Positions 33,547 through 42,170 of a stretch of DNA of 64,000 nucleotides are shown one piece after another; within the stretch, counting starts at the first letter, position 1; each line of letters begins with the position of its first letter. The notes below the pieces were generated by a model. It did not search any database, had not been told where the DNA came from, and worked only from the letters and a program-made list of their open reading frames with translations. The translations under genes and the position numbers were made by a program. The DNA is from Motilibacter rhizosphaerae (GTDB lineage Bacteria; Actinomycetota; Actinomycetes; Motilibacterales; Motilibacteraceae): assembly GCF_004216915.1 (NCBI RefSeq), contig NZ_SGXD01000002.1, forward strand, positions 434,001-498,000, given 5' to 3'.

Positions 33547-34058
33547 AGGCGCACTCCTGCTTCCGGGTCTGCCGTGCGGGCCAGGCGCTGGACCGCCGGC
33601 ACGACGAGCGGAGTCAGCACCAGATCGTATGCCAGCGCGGCGAGCGCGACCTGCGGCACGCGGGACCACGCGACGCCCGGGTCGCCGATCAGCGTGCCGA
33701 GCAGGGCGCTCCCGGCGACGCTCGCGGGAGCGGCCACGACGACGGCCAGCAGGGTGCGCAGCGGCGCCGCCGCCACGTGCTCGAACGTCCGGCCCACGGC
33801 GTACCCGAGCACGGTGAGGACGGCGGCCCAGCGTCCGGCCGCGCCGTCGGAGGGCGGGAGGAGGTCGACGGCGAGGCCAGCGGCGAAGCCCGCCACCGCG
33901 CCCGGCAGCCGGCCCCACGCCTGGGCGGTGCCGACGACGACGAGCAGGACGACGTCCGGCGTCGCGCCGGGCAGGTGGAGCGGCGCGAGCACGACCGACT
34001 GGACGAGCACCGCGGTGAGCACGAGGAGGGCGAGCAGGGCCGCGCGCAGGGTGCTCAC
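33543..34058 (-). CDS. mreD: Rod shape-determining protein MreD
   Basis: 171 residues, five or so membrane helices ('LLALLVLTAVLVQSVVLAPL' at the start), typical size and place for MreD. It links MreC to the synthases. GTG start in a GTGA overlap with mreC; its stop overlaps mrdA. Confidence 0.9.
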   Translation of the reverse strand: MSTLRAALLALLVLTAVLVQSVVLAPLHLPGATPDVVLLVVVGTAQAWGRLPGAVAGFAAGLAVDLLPPSDGAAGRWAAVLTVLGYAVGRTFEHVAAAPLRTLLAVVVAAPASVAGSALLGTLIGDPGVAWSRVPQVALAALAYDLVLTPLVVPAVQRLARTADPEAGVRL

Positions 34059-34897
34059 GGTCCCTGCTGCCCCACCACGACCCCCACGACGTCGAGCCGG
34101 CCGAAGTCGACGGCCGGCGTCACCGTCGCGCGCGTGGTGAGCGTGCCGGGAGCGGTACGGACCTTGACCACCTTGCCGACCAGCACGTCCTTGACGAAGG
34201 GGCGCCCGCCGGCGGACCCCGCCGTGACGAGCGACTCCCCCACCTTGACCGGGTCCGGGTCGAAGCCGGTGAGCTCGAGGTCGCGGCCCGCTCCGGTGCC
34301 GGCCACTCCGCCGAACAGCCCACCGGTCGTGCTGCGCCGCACGCCGACGTAGCAGCCGGGATCGGTCGCGAGCAGGACGGTCGCGGTCGTCGGGTGGACG
34401 GCGACGACCCTCCCCACGAGCCCCTGCCCGGAGGCGCCGGGGCCGACGACCGTGGTGTCGACGCGTACGCCGTCGTGCGCGCCGACGTCGATGGTCGCCG
34501 TGGTCGAGAACCCCTGCGCCGGCGAGAGCGCGATGACGCGCGCGGCCTTGATCCTCAGCGCCGAGGCCGAGGACGTGAGCCGCTCGAGCTCCAGCAGGCG
34601 CCGGTGCTCGTCCTGCCCCTGCGCGAGCTGCTGGCGGAGCACCTGGTCCTCCGTGCGCAGCCGGCGCAGCTCGTCCTCGCGGCTGCCGACGTCGCCGAGC
34701 CCCTGGGCGAAGCGGACCGGCGGCCCGGCGGCCGAGGCGACCGCCCGCTGCACGGGACCGAGCACGGCGCCGGCCGCGTCGCGCACGCGGCGGAGCGGGG
34801 AGCCTGCGCCCGAGCGGCCGTCGAGCAGGAGCAGCGTGACCGAGGTCAGGAGCAGCAGGGTGAGGACCAGCCGGGTGCGGCGGGAGTCACGCCCCAT
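34055..34897 (-). CDS. mreC: Rod shape-determining protein MreC
   Basis: 280 residues: membrane helix ('LVLTLLLLTSVTLLLLDG'), a coiled coil (about residues 72-105, 'REDELRRLRTEDQVLRQQLA') and the two beta-barrel domains with 'GQGLVGRVVAVHPTTATVLL'. Periplasm-side scaffold of the elongasome. The ATG at 34897 follows GGAGCG; it begins 41 bases after the mreB stop. Confidence 0.94.
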   Translation of the reverse strand: MGRDSRRTRLVLTLLLLTSVTLLLLDGRSGAGSPLRRVRDAAGAVLGPVQRAVASAAGPPVRFAQGLGDVGSREDELRRLRTEDQVLRQQLAQGQDEHRRLLELERLTSSASALRIKAARVIALSPAQGFSTTATIDVGAHDGVRVDTTVVGPGASGQGLVGRVVAVHPTTATVLLATDPGCYVGVRRSTTGGLFGGVAGTGAGRDLELTGFDPDPVKVGESLVTAGSAGGRPFVKDVLVGKVVKVRTAPGTLTTRATVTPAVDFGRLDVVGVVVGQQGP

Positions 34898-34938
34898 CGG
34901 CCGGCGCTCCGGGCCGGGAGGTCGAGGAGGCCGGCAAC

Positions 34939-35970
<1,032 letters not shown>

Positions 35971-36106
35971 CGGTGTGGGCGGCCTTCCTGGAGAGTGCGG
36001 TCAGGGGCAGCCGAGCGGCTCAGCGGAGCGGGGCGCTGCTGTCCCGCCCCGCGAACGACCGGGTCACTCTATCGAGTTCCCGGCACTGCCCCGCGCGCGT
36101 CGCGGG

Positions 36107-36200
36107 GCGCTCAGGCGAGCCCGGGGTCCGGGCGGGGCGGCCCTGCCGGGTCGGGCGGGGCCGCCGGGCCGCGACCAGCGGCGCTCAGGCGAGCCCGGGG
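36107..36200. repeat. 20-bp direct repeat duplicating the ndk 3' end
   Basis: GCGCTCAGGCGAGCCCGGGG occurs perfectly at 36107-36126 and 36181-36200, 74 bases apart. The right copy contains the ndk stop codon and last four codons; the left copy lies in the gap between ndk and mreB. The intervening DNA is extremely GC-rich with GGGCGGGGCGG/CCGCCGGGCC-type arms. The gap 35971-36184 holds no gene. Confidence 0.85.
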
Positions 36201-36631
36201 AAGTAGATGGCGATCTCACGGGCCGCGGACTCGGGCGAGTCGGAGCCGTGGACGATGTTGGCGATGACCTTGCGTCCCCAGTCGCGGGCGAGGTCGCCGC
36301 GGATGGAGCCCGGGGCGGCCACCGTCGGGTCGGTCGCACCGGCGATGGAGCGGAAGCCCTCGATCACGCGCTGGCCCTCGAACACCGCGGCCACCAGCGG
36401 ACCCGAGGTGATGAACTCCAGCAGCGGCTCGAAGAACGGCTTGCCCTCGTGCTCGGCGTAGTGGCGCGCCGCCGTCTCGCGGTCCAGCTGCCGCAGCTCG
36501 AGCGCGACCAGGCGGTAGCCCTTCGCCTCGATGCGGCGCAGCACCTCGCCGGTGAGTCCCCGCTCGACGCCGTCGGGCTTGACGAGGACGAGGGTGCGTT
36601 CGGTCTGCTGGGGCGCGGTCGCGTCGGTCAC
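36185..36631 (-). CDS. ndk: Nucleoside diphosphate kinase
   Basis: 148 residues from a GTG. '[20 protein letters not shown]' at the start and the phosphohistidine in '[12 protein letters not shown]' are conserved. It balances NTP and dNTP pools. Usually preceded by folC-DUF4233; DUF4233 is present 23 bases upstream, folC is 7 kb away. Confidence 0.97.
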   Translation of the reverse strand: MTDATAPQQTERTLVLVKPDGVERGLTGEVLRRIEAKGYRLVALELRQLDRETAARHYAEHEGKPFFEPLLEFITSGPLVAAVFEGQRVIEGFRSIAGATDPTVAAPGSIRGDLARDWGRKVIANIVHGSDSPESAAREIAIYFPGLA

Positions 36632-36654
36632 GCGCCGACCCTACCGAGCGCGGG

Positions 36655-37014
36655 TCAGCGCGCGGGCGGCGGCGTCGCGGCCCGCGCCGCCTGGATCTTC
36701 GCGATGTTGCGCTCCATGTGCGCGGCCAGGACGAGGAACCCGAACCACATCGCCGCGAACATGAGGCCCACGAACCACATGATCGGCACGACCAGCCCGC
36801 TGAGCACCACGACGACCTGCAGCACCGAGCCCACGACGTAGGCCCAGGAGTAGCGCAGGAACCCGCAGAGCAGCAGGCAGGCGAGGCACAACCCCCCGCC
36901 GAGGAGGGTCAGCTGGCCCGTCGAGAGGTCGGAGAGGTCCTTGGCGACGAGGACCGCGAAGAACACGACCAGCGCCTCGAGGACGAGGACCACGGCAGCG
37001 AGACGGCGGCGCAC
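36655..37014 (-). CDS. DUF4233 membrane protein
   Basis: 119 residues, GTG start, three or four membrane helices ('LAAVVLVLEALVVFFAVLVA', 'LLGGGLCLACLLLCGFLRYS', 'VGLMFAAMWFGFLVL'). This family is found between folC and ndk in actinobacteria and has no known function. Here its usual upstream neighbour folC is displaced by a 7.2-kb insertion that begins directly before this gene. Confidence 0.9.
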   Translation of the reverse strand: MRRRLAAVVLVLEALVVFFAVLVAKDLSDLSTGQLTLLGGGLCLACLLLCGFLRYSWAYVVGSVLQVVVVLSGLVVPIMWFVGLMFAAMWFGFLVLAAHMERNIAKIQAARAATPPPAR

Positions 37015-37092
37015 GGGGACATCCTCCCACCGCGTACGCCGCGGGGCCCGTCGTCCTCCATGTCGTGGCCGGCCCGTGGTCCGCCACCGCCA

Positions 37093-37470
37093 TCACCTCG
37101 TGATCATGCACGTCTCGGGGAGTGGGCGGGTGTGCTGGCTTGCGGGTGTGTCTGGCGTGCGGGTGTGTCTGGCGTGCGGGTGTGTCTGGCGTGCCAGCGT
37201 GCGGGCGACGCTCGCCAGGCAAGACCCCGTACCCCGCGGTCCTGCGTCTCCCTCCCCCGTGATCATGCAGATCTCGAGTGGACGTGCGGCAGAGGTGCCT
37301 GGCACGGTGCGGCACCGCCCGCACGAGTTCTCCAGCTCCTCGTGATCAAGCACTTCTTGGGCGCTACCAGCGGGGAGCGAGCAGTACTCCCCCTTGTCCA
37401 GCCGGTGCGCCCTTCCCAGCGTCATCCGCTCCTTGCGGGACAGAGTGGGCTCGATCCGATCCTCTGACAT
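37093..37470 (-). CDS. Possible small gene or gene remnant, C-terminus made of repeats
   Basis: 125 codons from an ATG at 37470 (AAGGG 8 bases upstream). The first 55 residues ('SEDRIEPTLSRKERMTLGRA') look like normal protein; the rest runs through the dispersed and tandem repeats listed at 37099-37352 and becomes a His/Thr/Arg string. Either a decayed gene or a chance frame. No family recognised. Confidence 0.22.
   Translation of the reverse strand: MSEDRIEPTLSRKERMTLGRAHRLDKGEYCSLPAGSAQEVLDHEELENSCGRCRTVPGTSAARPLEICMITGEGDAGPRGTGSCLASVARTLARQTHPHARHTRTPDTPASQHTRPLPETCMITR
37099..37352. repeat. Dispersed CGTGATCATGCA elements and a 17-bp tandem repeat
   Basis: CGTGATCATGCA occurs at 37099-37110 and 37258-37269, each followed by a TCTCG sequence, and a variant CGTGATCAAGCA at 37341-37352. 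Between the first two are three perfect 17-bp units GCGGGTGTGTCTGGCGT (37142-37192) preceded by a 16-bp variant unit (37126-37141). They mark the left end of the accessory island at 37.0-44.2 kb. Confidence 0.85.
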
Positions 37471-37509
37471 CGGCTCGCCCTTGCCCCTCGCGCACGGCAG
37501 CGATATCAT

Positions 37510-37525
37510 TCGAACATGCGTTCGA
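37510..37525. promoter_or_regulatory. SOS box (LexA site) at the start of the HNH gene
   Basis: TCGAACATGCGTTCGA is a perfect palindrome and an exact match to the actinobacterial LexA consensus TCGAAC-N4-GTTCGA. The ATG of the HNH gene (37516) lies inside it. Bound LexA would cover the start of transcription if the message is leaderless; a DNA-damage signal would relieve it. Confidence 0.8.
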
Positions 37526-39006
37526 ATGAAGGTCCTGAGTGGGGCGACGGGTTGCCCGTCCGTCCGGTGCCCGGGGTCGTTGCGCTGCCTGGGCCGGGGC
37601 TGCCGTTCGCGCAGGCTTTGGAGCAGGTCGCCGCGGGGCCGATGCTGCTGTCGCTGGTGCAGCAGCTGAGTCGCGACGAGGGCCTGCTGCGGTCGTGGGC
37701 GCTGGCGGGGGAACCGGCCCCCGGTGCCGACGGGCCGAAGGAGGGCCGCCCGGAGGTCGTGGTCCTCGCCGACGCGCGGCTGGCGCTGGTGCAGGCCTGC
37801 GCCCGCGTGGAGGCTGTGGCGGCCGCGGTGAAGGCCGAGCTCGTCGCCTCGGCCTACTCGCAGATCAGCGCCGCCACTGCGGAGACAGTGCCGGGTGCGG
37901 CGCGCGGTGGCGGGGCGGAGGCGTCCGCGCAGGCGGAGATGGCGCTCGCGCTGCGGATGACCGAGCGCGGGACCGCCGCGATGGTGGACGGTGCGCTGCT
38001 GCTGACGACCCGCCATCCCGGTACGCGGTGGCTACTCACCGAGGGCCACCTCTCACCCGCACACGCCCGCGTCGTGGTCGACGAGGCGTCCGTCCTCGCC
38101 GACGAGGACATCCCGGCACTCGAGGCGGCGGTGCTGCGCCGCGCCCCGGAGCGGACGGTCAGCGAGCTGCGCCGCGACGTGCGCCGCGCGGTCGCCAAGC
38201 TCGACCCCCGCGGCGCTGCGGAACGGCACGCCGCCGCCGTCCAGCAGCGCGCCGTCCGCGTCACCCCACTGCCCGACGGGATGGCCGAGATCCGCGCCCT
38301 GCTCACCGCCGACGAAGCCCAGGTCGTGTCCAGCGCGCTCGACCGGATCGCCCGCGACCTGCCCGCTGGAGACAGTGGCTCGACCGGAAGCGCGGGCGGG
38401 TTCGCCCGCCGCGCCGGGTCCCGCGCGGACGCGCTCGTCGCGGTCTGCTCGGTCCTGCTCGACCCGACTGCCGACGGCGACTTCCTGCCCGCCCTGACCA
38501 GGACGAGCAGCCCGGTGGCGGTGCAGGTGCAGATCTCCGCCGCCACGCTCCTCGGCCTCGCCGAGGACCCCGCCCACCTCGTGGGCCACGGCCCGATCCC
38601 CGCCGACCTCGGCCGCCTGCTCGCCTCCGACGGGACCTGGCAGCTCGCCATCACCGACCCCGACGGCCGGCTCCTCGACCTCCACAAGCTGCGCTACCAA
38701 CCCACCGCCGCCCAGCGGGCGCACGTGACAGCGCTGTGGCTGCACTGCGGACACCCGACGTGCTCGGTCCCGGCGAGCCGCTGCGACGTCGACCACACGG
38801 TGCCCTTCAACCACGACCACCCGGACGACCCTGGCGGCGGGCACACCACCTGCCGCAACCTCTGCCCCAGATGCCGGCTCCACCACAACCTCAAGACCTG
38901 GTGGGGGTGGACCACCACCCCGCTACCCGACGGGACCATCGCCCACCGCACACCCCTGGGTCGGGTCTACCAAGCACGACCAGACGCCCAACCCTGCGCC
39001 CCCTGA
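37516..39006 (+). CDS. DUF222/HNH endonuclease domain protein (13E12 family)
   Basis: 496 residues. Residues 50-330 are the helical DUF222 region ('RLALVQACARVEAVAAAVKA', 'TRWLLTEGHLSPAHARVVVD'); the C-terminus holds the HNH nuclease: 'CGHPTCSVPASRCDVDHTVP' and 'TCRNLCPRCRLHHNLK', with the expected Cys pairs, DH, N and HH. This is the REP13E12-like family, abundant in actinobacteria, probably tied to mobile DNA or repair. No ribosome site precedes the ATG, which fits a leaderless transcript starting in the SOS box. Confidence 0.9.
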   Translation: MRSNEGPEWGDGLPVRPVPGVVALPGPGLPFAQALEQVAAGPMLLSLVQQLSRDEGLLRSWALAGEPAPGADGPKEGRPEVVVLADARLALVQACARVEAVAAAVKAELVASAYSQISAATAETVPGAARGGGAEASAQAEMALALRMTERGTAAMVDGALLLTTRHPGTRWLLTEGHLSPAHARVVVDEASVLADEDIPALEAAVLRRAPERTVSELRRDVRRAVAKLDPRGAAERHAAAVQQRAVRVTPLPDGMAEIRALLTADEAQVVSSALDRIARDLPAGDSGSTGSAGGFARRAGSRADALVAVCSVLLDPTADGDFLPALTRTSSPVAVQVQISAATLLGLAEDPAHLVGHGPIPADLGRLLASDGTWQLAITDPDGRLLDLHKLRYQPTAAQRAHVTALWLHCGHPTCSVPASRCDVDHTVPFNHDHPDDPGGGHTTCRNLCPRCRLHHNLKTWWGWTTTPLPDGTIAHRTPLGRVYQARPDAQPCAP

Positions 39007-39179
39007 CCCACGAGAGCAGCCCAGCCCCGCCGGCACCCGCCGGACGGGGCTACGGGCGCGACCACGGGCGCGACTTGAGGGGTCTCAGGCTCGGCCACGC
39101 CCGGCCAGGCGCGACAGCGCGCCGCCGACTGCCGCGCCGACGAACTGCCGCCCCGCCGAACTGCCGCCCCGACCGACCG

Positions 39180-40679
39180 TCAGCCCTCGTGACCCGAGGC
39201 GGCACCGCGTACGGCAGGGACAGCAGCGGCGGAGCGGGCCGCTGGCGGCCACGGCTCCTCCCCCAGCAGCCGGGCGCCGCCGTCCCGTACCAGCTCGACG
39301 CGCAGCACTCCCGCGTCGAGCCGCCAGCGCAGCCGGCCCTCTGAGGGCAGCTCCTGCTCACCGCTCCGCGGGGCGCTCGCGGCCGGGCTCCAGCGGCCCT
39401 TGCCGGCGCGCTTCGCGGCGTACATGCCGAGGTCGGCCTCGTGCATCAGCTGCGACGCGGTGGTGCCGTCGGGCGCGTCGCGCACGGCGAGCCCGATGCT
39501 GGCGCTGACACCGCGGACGGGTCCGGCGGAGGTGGCGTACGCGTCGGCGAGCCGCTGCACGAGCACCTCGACGAGCGGCAGCGCCTGCGCGGGGTCGGGG
39601 AGGACGACGGCGAACTCGTCACCGCCGAGGCGGCCGGCGACCCCCGGCTCCGGCACCGCGGCGGTGAGCCGGAGGGCGGCTTCGACGAGCACCTCGTCGC
39701 CGACGGCGTGGCCGAGGCTGTCGTTGACCTGCTTGAAGCCGTCGAGGTCGACGAGCAGGACGGCGGCACCCCCGGCCTCCAGCGCCGCCGCGAGCCGCTC
39801 CCCGAGCACGCCGCGGCCGGGCAGTCCGGTGAGCGCGTCGTGCGTCGCGGCGTGCGCGAGCAGGGCCTCGCGAGCCGCCAGCCGCGCGACGAGCTCGCGG
39901 TTCTCGCTGAGCGTGACGACCTGGCGGAGCAGGACGAGCGCGACGAGGCAAGACGTGGTCCCCACCTCGAAGCACGAGAGCCGCTCGCTCGCGGCGCGCA
40001 CCACGGCGCTGACCGAGGCGGGAGCCGCCAGCGCGTACGGCGCGAGCCCGACGCGCAGCGACGAGGACCGGTGCTCCCGGCGCCGGGACGTGCCGCGGTA
40101 CACGAGGGCGGAGGCGAGGACCAGCGTGGAGCACGCCGCGCGCAGCAGGTGCGGCACCGGCGACCCGCTCTCACCGCGGAGCACCTCCAGCGACTCCGCG
40201 CACGCGCCGGTGGCGTCGCAGAGCAGCGCGCCGACGAGCAGCAGCGGCATGGTCCGACGCCCGGGCGGGATCTCGCTCAGCGCGATGCAGGCGTAGAAGA
40301 CGGCGAGGGTCGCCGCGCCGGCCGGCCAGAGGACCAGCGCGGGTGACGCGGAGGGGTGCCACGCCGGGTCGAGCACCAGGGTGCGCAGGAGGATCGCGAC
40401 CCCGATGCCGCCGGTCAGCCCGTCGAGCAGCATGCGGAGGCGGGAGCGGACGTCCGAGGCGCGCGAGGTGAGCCACATCCCGCACGTGACGCCGAGCAGG
40501 AAGAGCAGCCTGCCGGGGACCTCGAGCGCGGGGACGCCGGCGCAGCAGGCCCAGGCGGCGCACGCCGCCGCTTGGCAGCGCCAGGCGCGGGCGCCGCGGG
40601 CCGAGGCGATCCGCGCCGCGCGCAGGCAGGCCAGGGCCGCGACGGCGGCCGCCGCCGCGTCCAGCGCTGCTGCGGGCAT
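39180..40679 (-). CDS. Membrane diguanylate cyclase (GGDEF)
   Basis: 499 residues: eight or nine hydrophobic segments in the first 260 residues (a MASE-like sensor, not clearly a named type), then an intact GGDEF domain: 'HDALTGLPGRGVLGERLAAA', 'DLDGFKQVNDSLGHAVGDEV', 'RLGGDEFAVVL', 'ADLGMYAAKRAGKGRW'. No inhibitory RxxD site is seen five residues before GGDEF. Expected to make c-di-GMP. A tail of about 70 residues follows the domain. The 173-base gap to the HNH gene contains nothing recognisable. Confidence 0.92.
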   Translation of the reverse strand: MPAAALDAAAAAVAALACLRAARIASARGARAWRCQAAACAAWACCAGVPALEVPGRLLFLLGVTCGMWLTSRASDVRSRLRMLLDGLTGGIGVAILLRTLVLDPAWHPSASPALVLWPAGAATLAVFYACIALSEIPPGRRTMPLLLVGALLCDATGACAESLEVLRGESGSPVPHLLRAACSTLVLASALVYRGTSRRREHRSSSLRVGLAPYALAAPASVSAVVRAASERLSCFEVGTTSCLVALVLLRQVVTLSENRELVARLAAREALLAHAATHDALTGLPGRGVLGERLAAALEAGGAAVLLVDLDGFKQVNDSLGHAVGDEVLVEAALRLTAAVPEPGVAGRLGGDEFAVVLPDPAQALPLVEVLVQRLADAYATSAGPVRGVSASIGLAVRDAPDGTTASQLMHEADLGMYAAKRAGKGRWSPAASAPRSGEQELPSEGRLRWRLDAGVLRVELVRDGGARLLGEEPWPPAARSAAAVPAVRGAASGHEG

Positions 40680-40753
40680 GCCCCCTCCGCTCCCCCTGCG
40701 GCCCGTACGACGCCCTCATCGGCCGAGCGCGCCCGGGCCTGAGCGGAGCCGCT

Positions 40754-41974
40754 CTAGCGGAGCACGACCTGCTGCTCCTCCGCGCCCGGCGAGACGGCGA
40801 ACCCGCCGCGCTGCCCGGCAGCGGCGACCTCGTAGTCGCCGTACCACCCGCGCACCGCGACCCGCCCTCCGGCGTCCGTGCGCAGCGGGGTGGGCGGCAG
40901 CCACCACTCGCCCTTCACCAGCCCGTGCAGGGCGGCGTACGACGGCTTGGGCGTCCCGTCCGCGCGCACGAAGCCCACCGGCGCGCCGAGCCACGCGCCG
41001 GCGTCGGTGATGCCCCAGTACGTCACGGCCTCGACCGCGGGGTGGCCGAGCAGCGTGCGGTAGTGGCGCACCACCTCGTCGGCCTGGCGCGCCTCGCCCT
41101 CGGGCGTCGACGGCCACGACTCGACCTGCCAGTCGTTGAGGTCCTGAATCTCCGGCGGCATGAGGTCGCCGGAGAGCAGGGTGCTCTCGGTGAAGTGGAT
41201 CGGCAGGCCGTACCGCGCGAAGCGGTCGAGGGTCTCGAGCGTGCGCTCCTCGCCCCAGTAGCCCTGGTGCATGTGGCTCTGCAGCCCGAGCGCGTCGATG
41301 CGGATGCCCGCCTCGAGCACGCCCTCGATGAGGCACTCGTACGCCGTGGACATGTCGAAGTCGTTGAGCAGCAGGGTCGCCGCGGGGTTCGCCGCGCGGG
41401 CCGTCTCGAAGGCCAGCCGGATCATCGGGATGCGCCCGATCGCGCGGCACAGCCGGGTGATGCCGTTGTCCTCCTTGTCGAACACCGGCATGATGACGAC
41501 CTCGTTGATCGCGTCCCAGGTGTCGATGAGCCCGGCGAAGCCGCTCACCTCGCGGGTGATCCGCTCGCGCTGCACGGCGGCGACCTCGTCGGTGGACAGC
41601 TCGAGCAGCCACGGCGCGGTGACCGTGTGCCAGGCGAGCGGGTGGCCCTTGAGCTCGACGCCCCGGTCCCGGAACCACCGCGCCGCCGCGAGCAGCCGCG
41701 CCGTGTCGGGCCGGCCGCGCACGCGCTCGAAGTCGCCCCAGTAGAACGGCAGCGTGGCCGTGTTGAACAGCTCGAGCCACTGCTCGGCGAGCAGACCGGC
41801 CGCCTCCGCGGCCGCGCCGGCGAGCTCGCCGTCGGCCAGCGGGATGAGGTCGAACCCGATGCAGCCGAAGCGGAAGGCGTGCGCCGTCTGCCGGACGGTC
41901 ACGTCCGCGTCCGCCACGGGTCGCCCCTCGCCGTCGACCACGGTGACGACGGTGCTGCCCGTACGGTGCTCCAC
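40754..41974 (-). CDS. Cytoplasmic endo-1,4-beta-xylanase, GH10
   Basis: 406 residues from GTG 41974 (an in-frame GTG at 42052 would add 26 Pro/Arg-rich residues unlike the family). An N-terminal beta domain ('VVTVVDGEGRPVADADVTV') precedes the TIM barrel with acid/base Glu in 'DTWDAINEV', nucleophile Glu in 'PIHFTESTLL', and the substrate-site 'GHPLAWHTVTAPWL'. There is no signal peptide, so it should act on imported xylo-oligosaccharides. Divergent from a LacI repressor; the promoter at 42104-42132 is overlapped by that family's kind of operator. A 19-codon leader frame ends 2 bases before the GTG. Confidence 0.9.
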   Translation of the reverse strand: MEHRTGSTVVTVVDGEGRPVADADVTVRQTAHAFRFGCIGFDLIPLADGELAGAAAEAAGLLAEQWLELFNTATLPFYWGDFERVRGRPDTARLLAAARWFRDRGVELKGHPLAWHTVTAPWLLELSTDEVAAVQRERITREVSGFAGLIDTWDAINEVVIMPVFDKEDNGITRLCRAIGRIPMIRLAFETARAANPAATLLLNDFDMSTAYECLIEGVLEAGIRIDALGLQSHMHQGYWGEERTLETLDRFARYGLPIHFTESTLLSGDLMPPEIQDLNDWQVESWPSTPEGEARQADEVVRHYRTLLGHPAVEAVTYWGITDAGAWLGAPVGFVRADGTPKPSYAALHGLVKGEWWLPPTPLRTDAGGRVAVRGWYGDYEVAAAGQRGGFAVSPGAEEQQVVLR

Positions 41975-41976
41975 CC

Positions 41977-42036
41977 CTAGCCCCGGCGGTGGCGCGTCGG
42001 CGCGGCCCGGTGCCGCGCTGGACAGTCTGCGAGCAT
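41977..42036 (-). CDS. Possible 19-residue leader peptide before the xylanase
   Basis: ATG at 42036 has a good ribosome site (GAGGGAG, 7 bases upstream), better than either xylanase start. The frame MLADCPARHRAAPTRHRRG ends with TAG 2 bases before GTG 41974, which would allow translational coupling. It may also be chance. Confidence 0.3.
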   Translation of the reverse strand: MLADCPARHRAAPTRHRRG

Positions 42037-42103
42037 GGGGTTTCTCCCTCACTGGTGCGTCGTCGGTCCAGCGGTTCAGCGACCGGGGTCGTGGTCGCTC
42101 GCG

Positions 42104-42132
42104 AACGTAGTTGCACGACTTTTCGCTGTCAA
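42104..42132 (-). promoter_or_regulatory. Xylanase promoter
   Basis: On the minus strand a consensus -35 TTGACA (42132-42127) and TACGTT (42109-42104) are separated by exactly 17 bases. Transcription should start near 42097. The -35 overlaps the operator at 42131-42150 by two bases. Confidence 0.7.
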
Positions 42133-42150
42133 TCGTTCTCGATAACGATT
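42131..42150. promoter_or_regulatory. LacI-type operator between the xylanase and its regulator
   Basis: AATCGTTCTCGATAACGATT is an inverted repeat with 7-bp arms (AATCGTT/AACGATT) around CTCGAT, the usual form of LacI-family sites. It touches the xylanase -35 and lies 20 bases before the regulator's GTG, so binding would repress both. Confidence 0.7.
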
Positions 42151-42170
42151 TCCGCCGCTACGATCAGCCG

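Noticed and set aside
37126..37192. 17-bp direct repeats as a possible CRISPR array
   Set aside because: Units are head to tail with no spacers and no cas genes are present.
39007..39179. A gene or terminator between the HNH and GGDEF genes
   Set aside because: Only short GC-rich repeats (GAACTGCCGCCCC twice with variation) and no stable symmetric stem or frame.
42050..42111. TTG at 42111 as the start of the LacI regulator
   Set aside because: It would translate the operator and promoter; GTG 42171 places the helix-turn-helix at its usual distance from the N-terminus.
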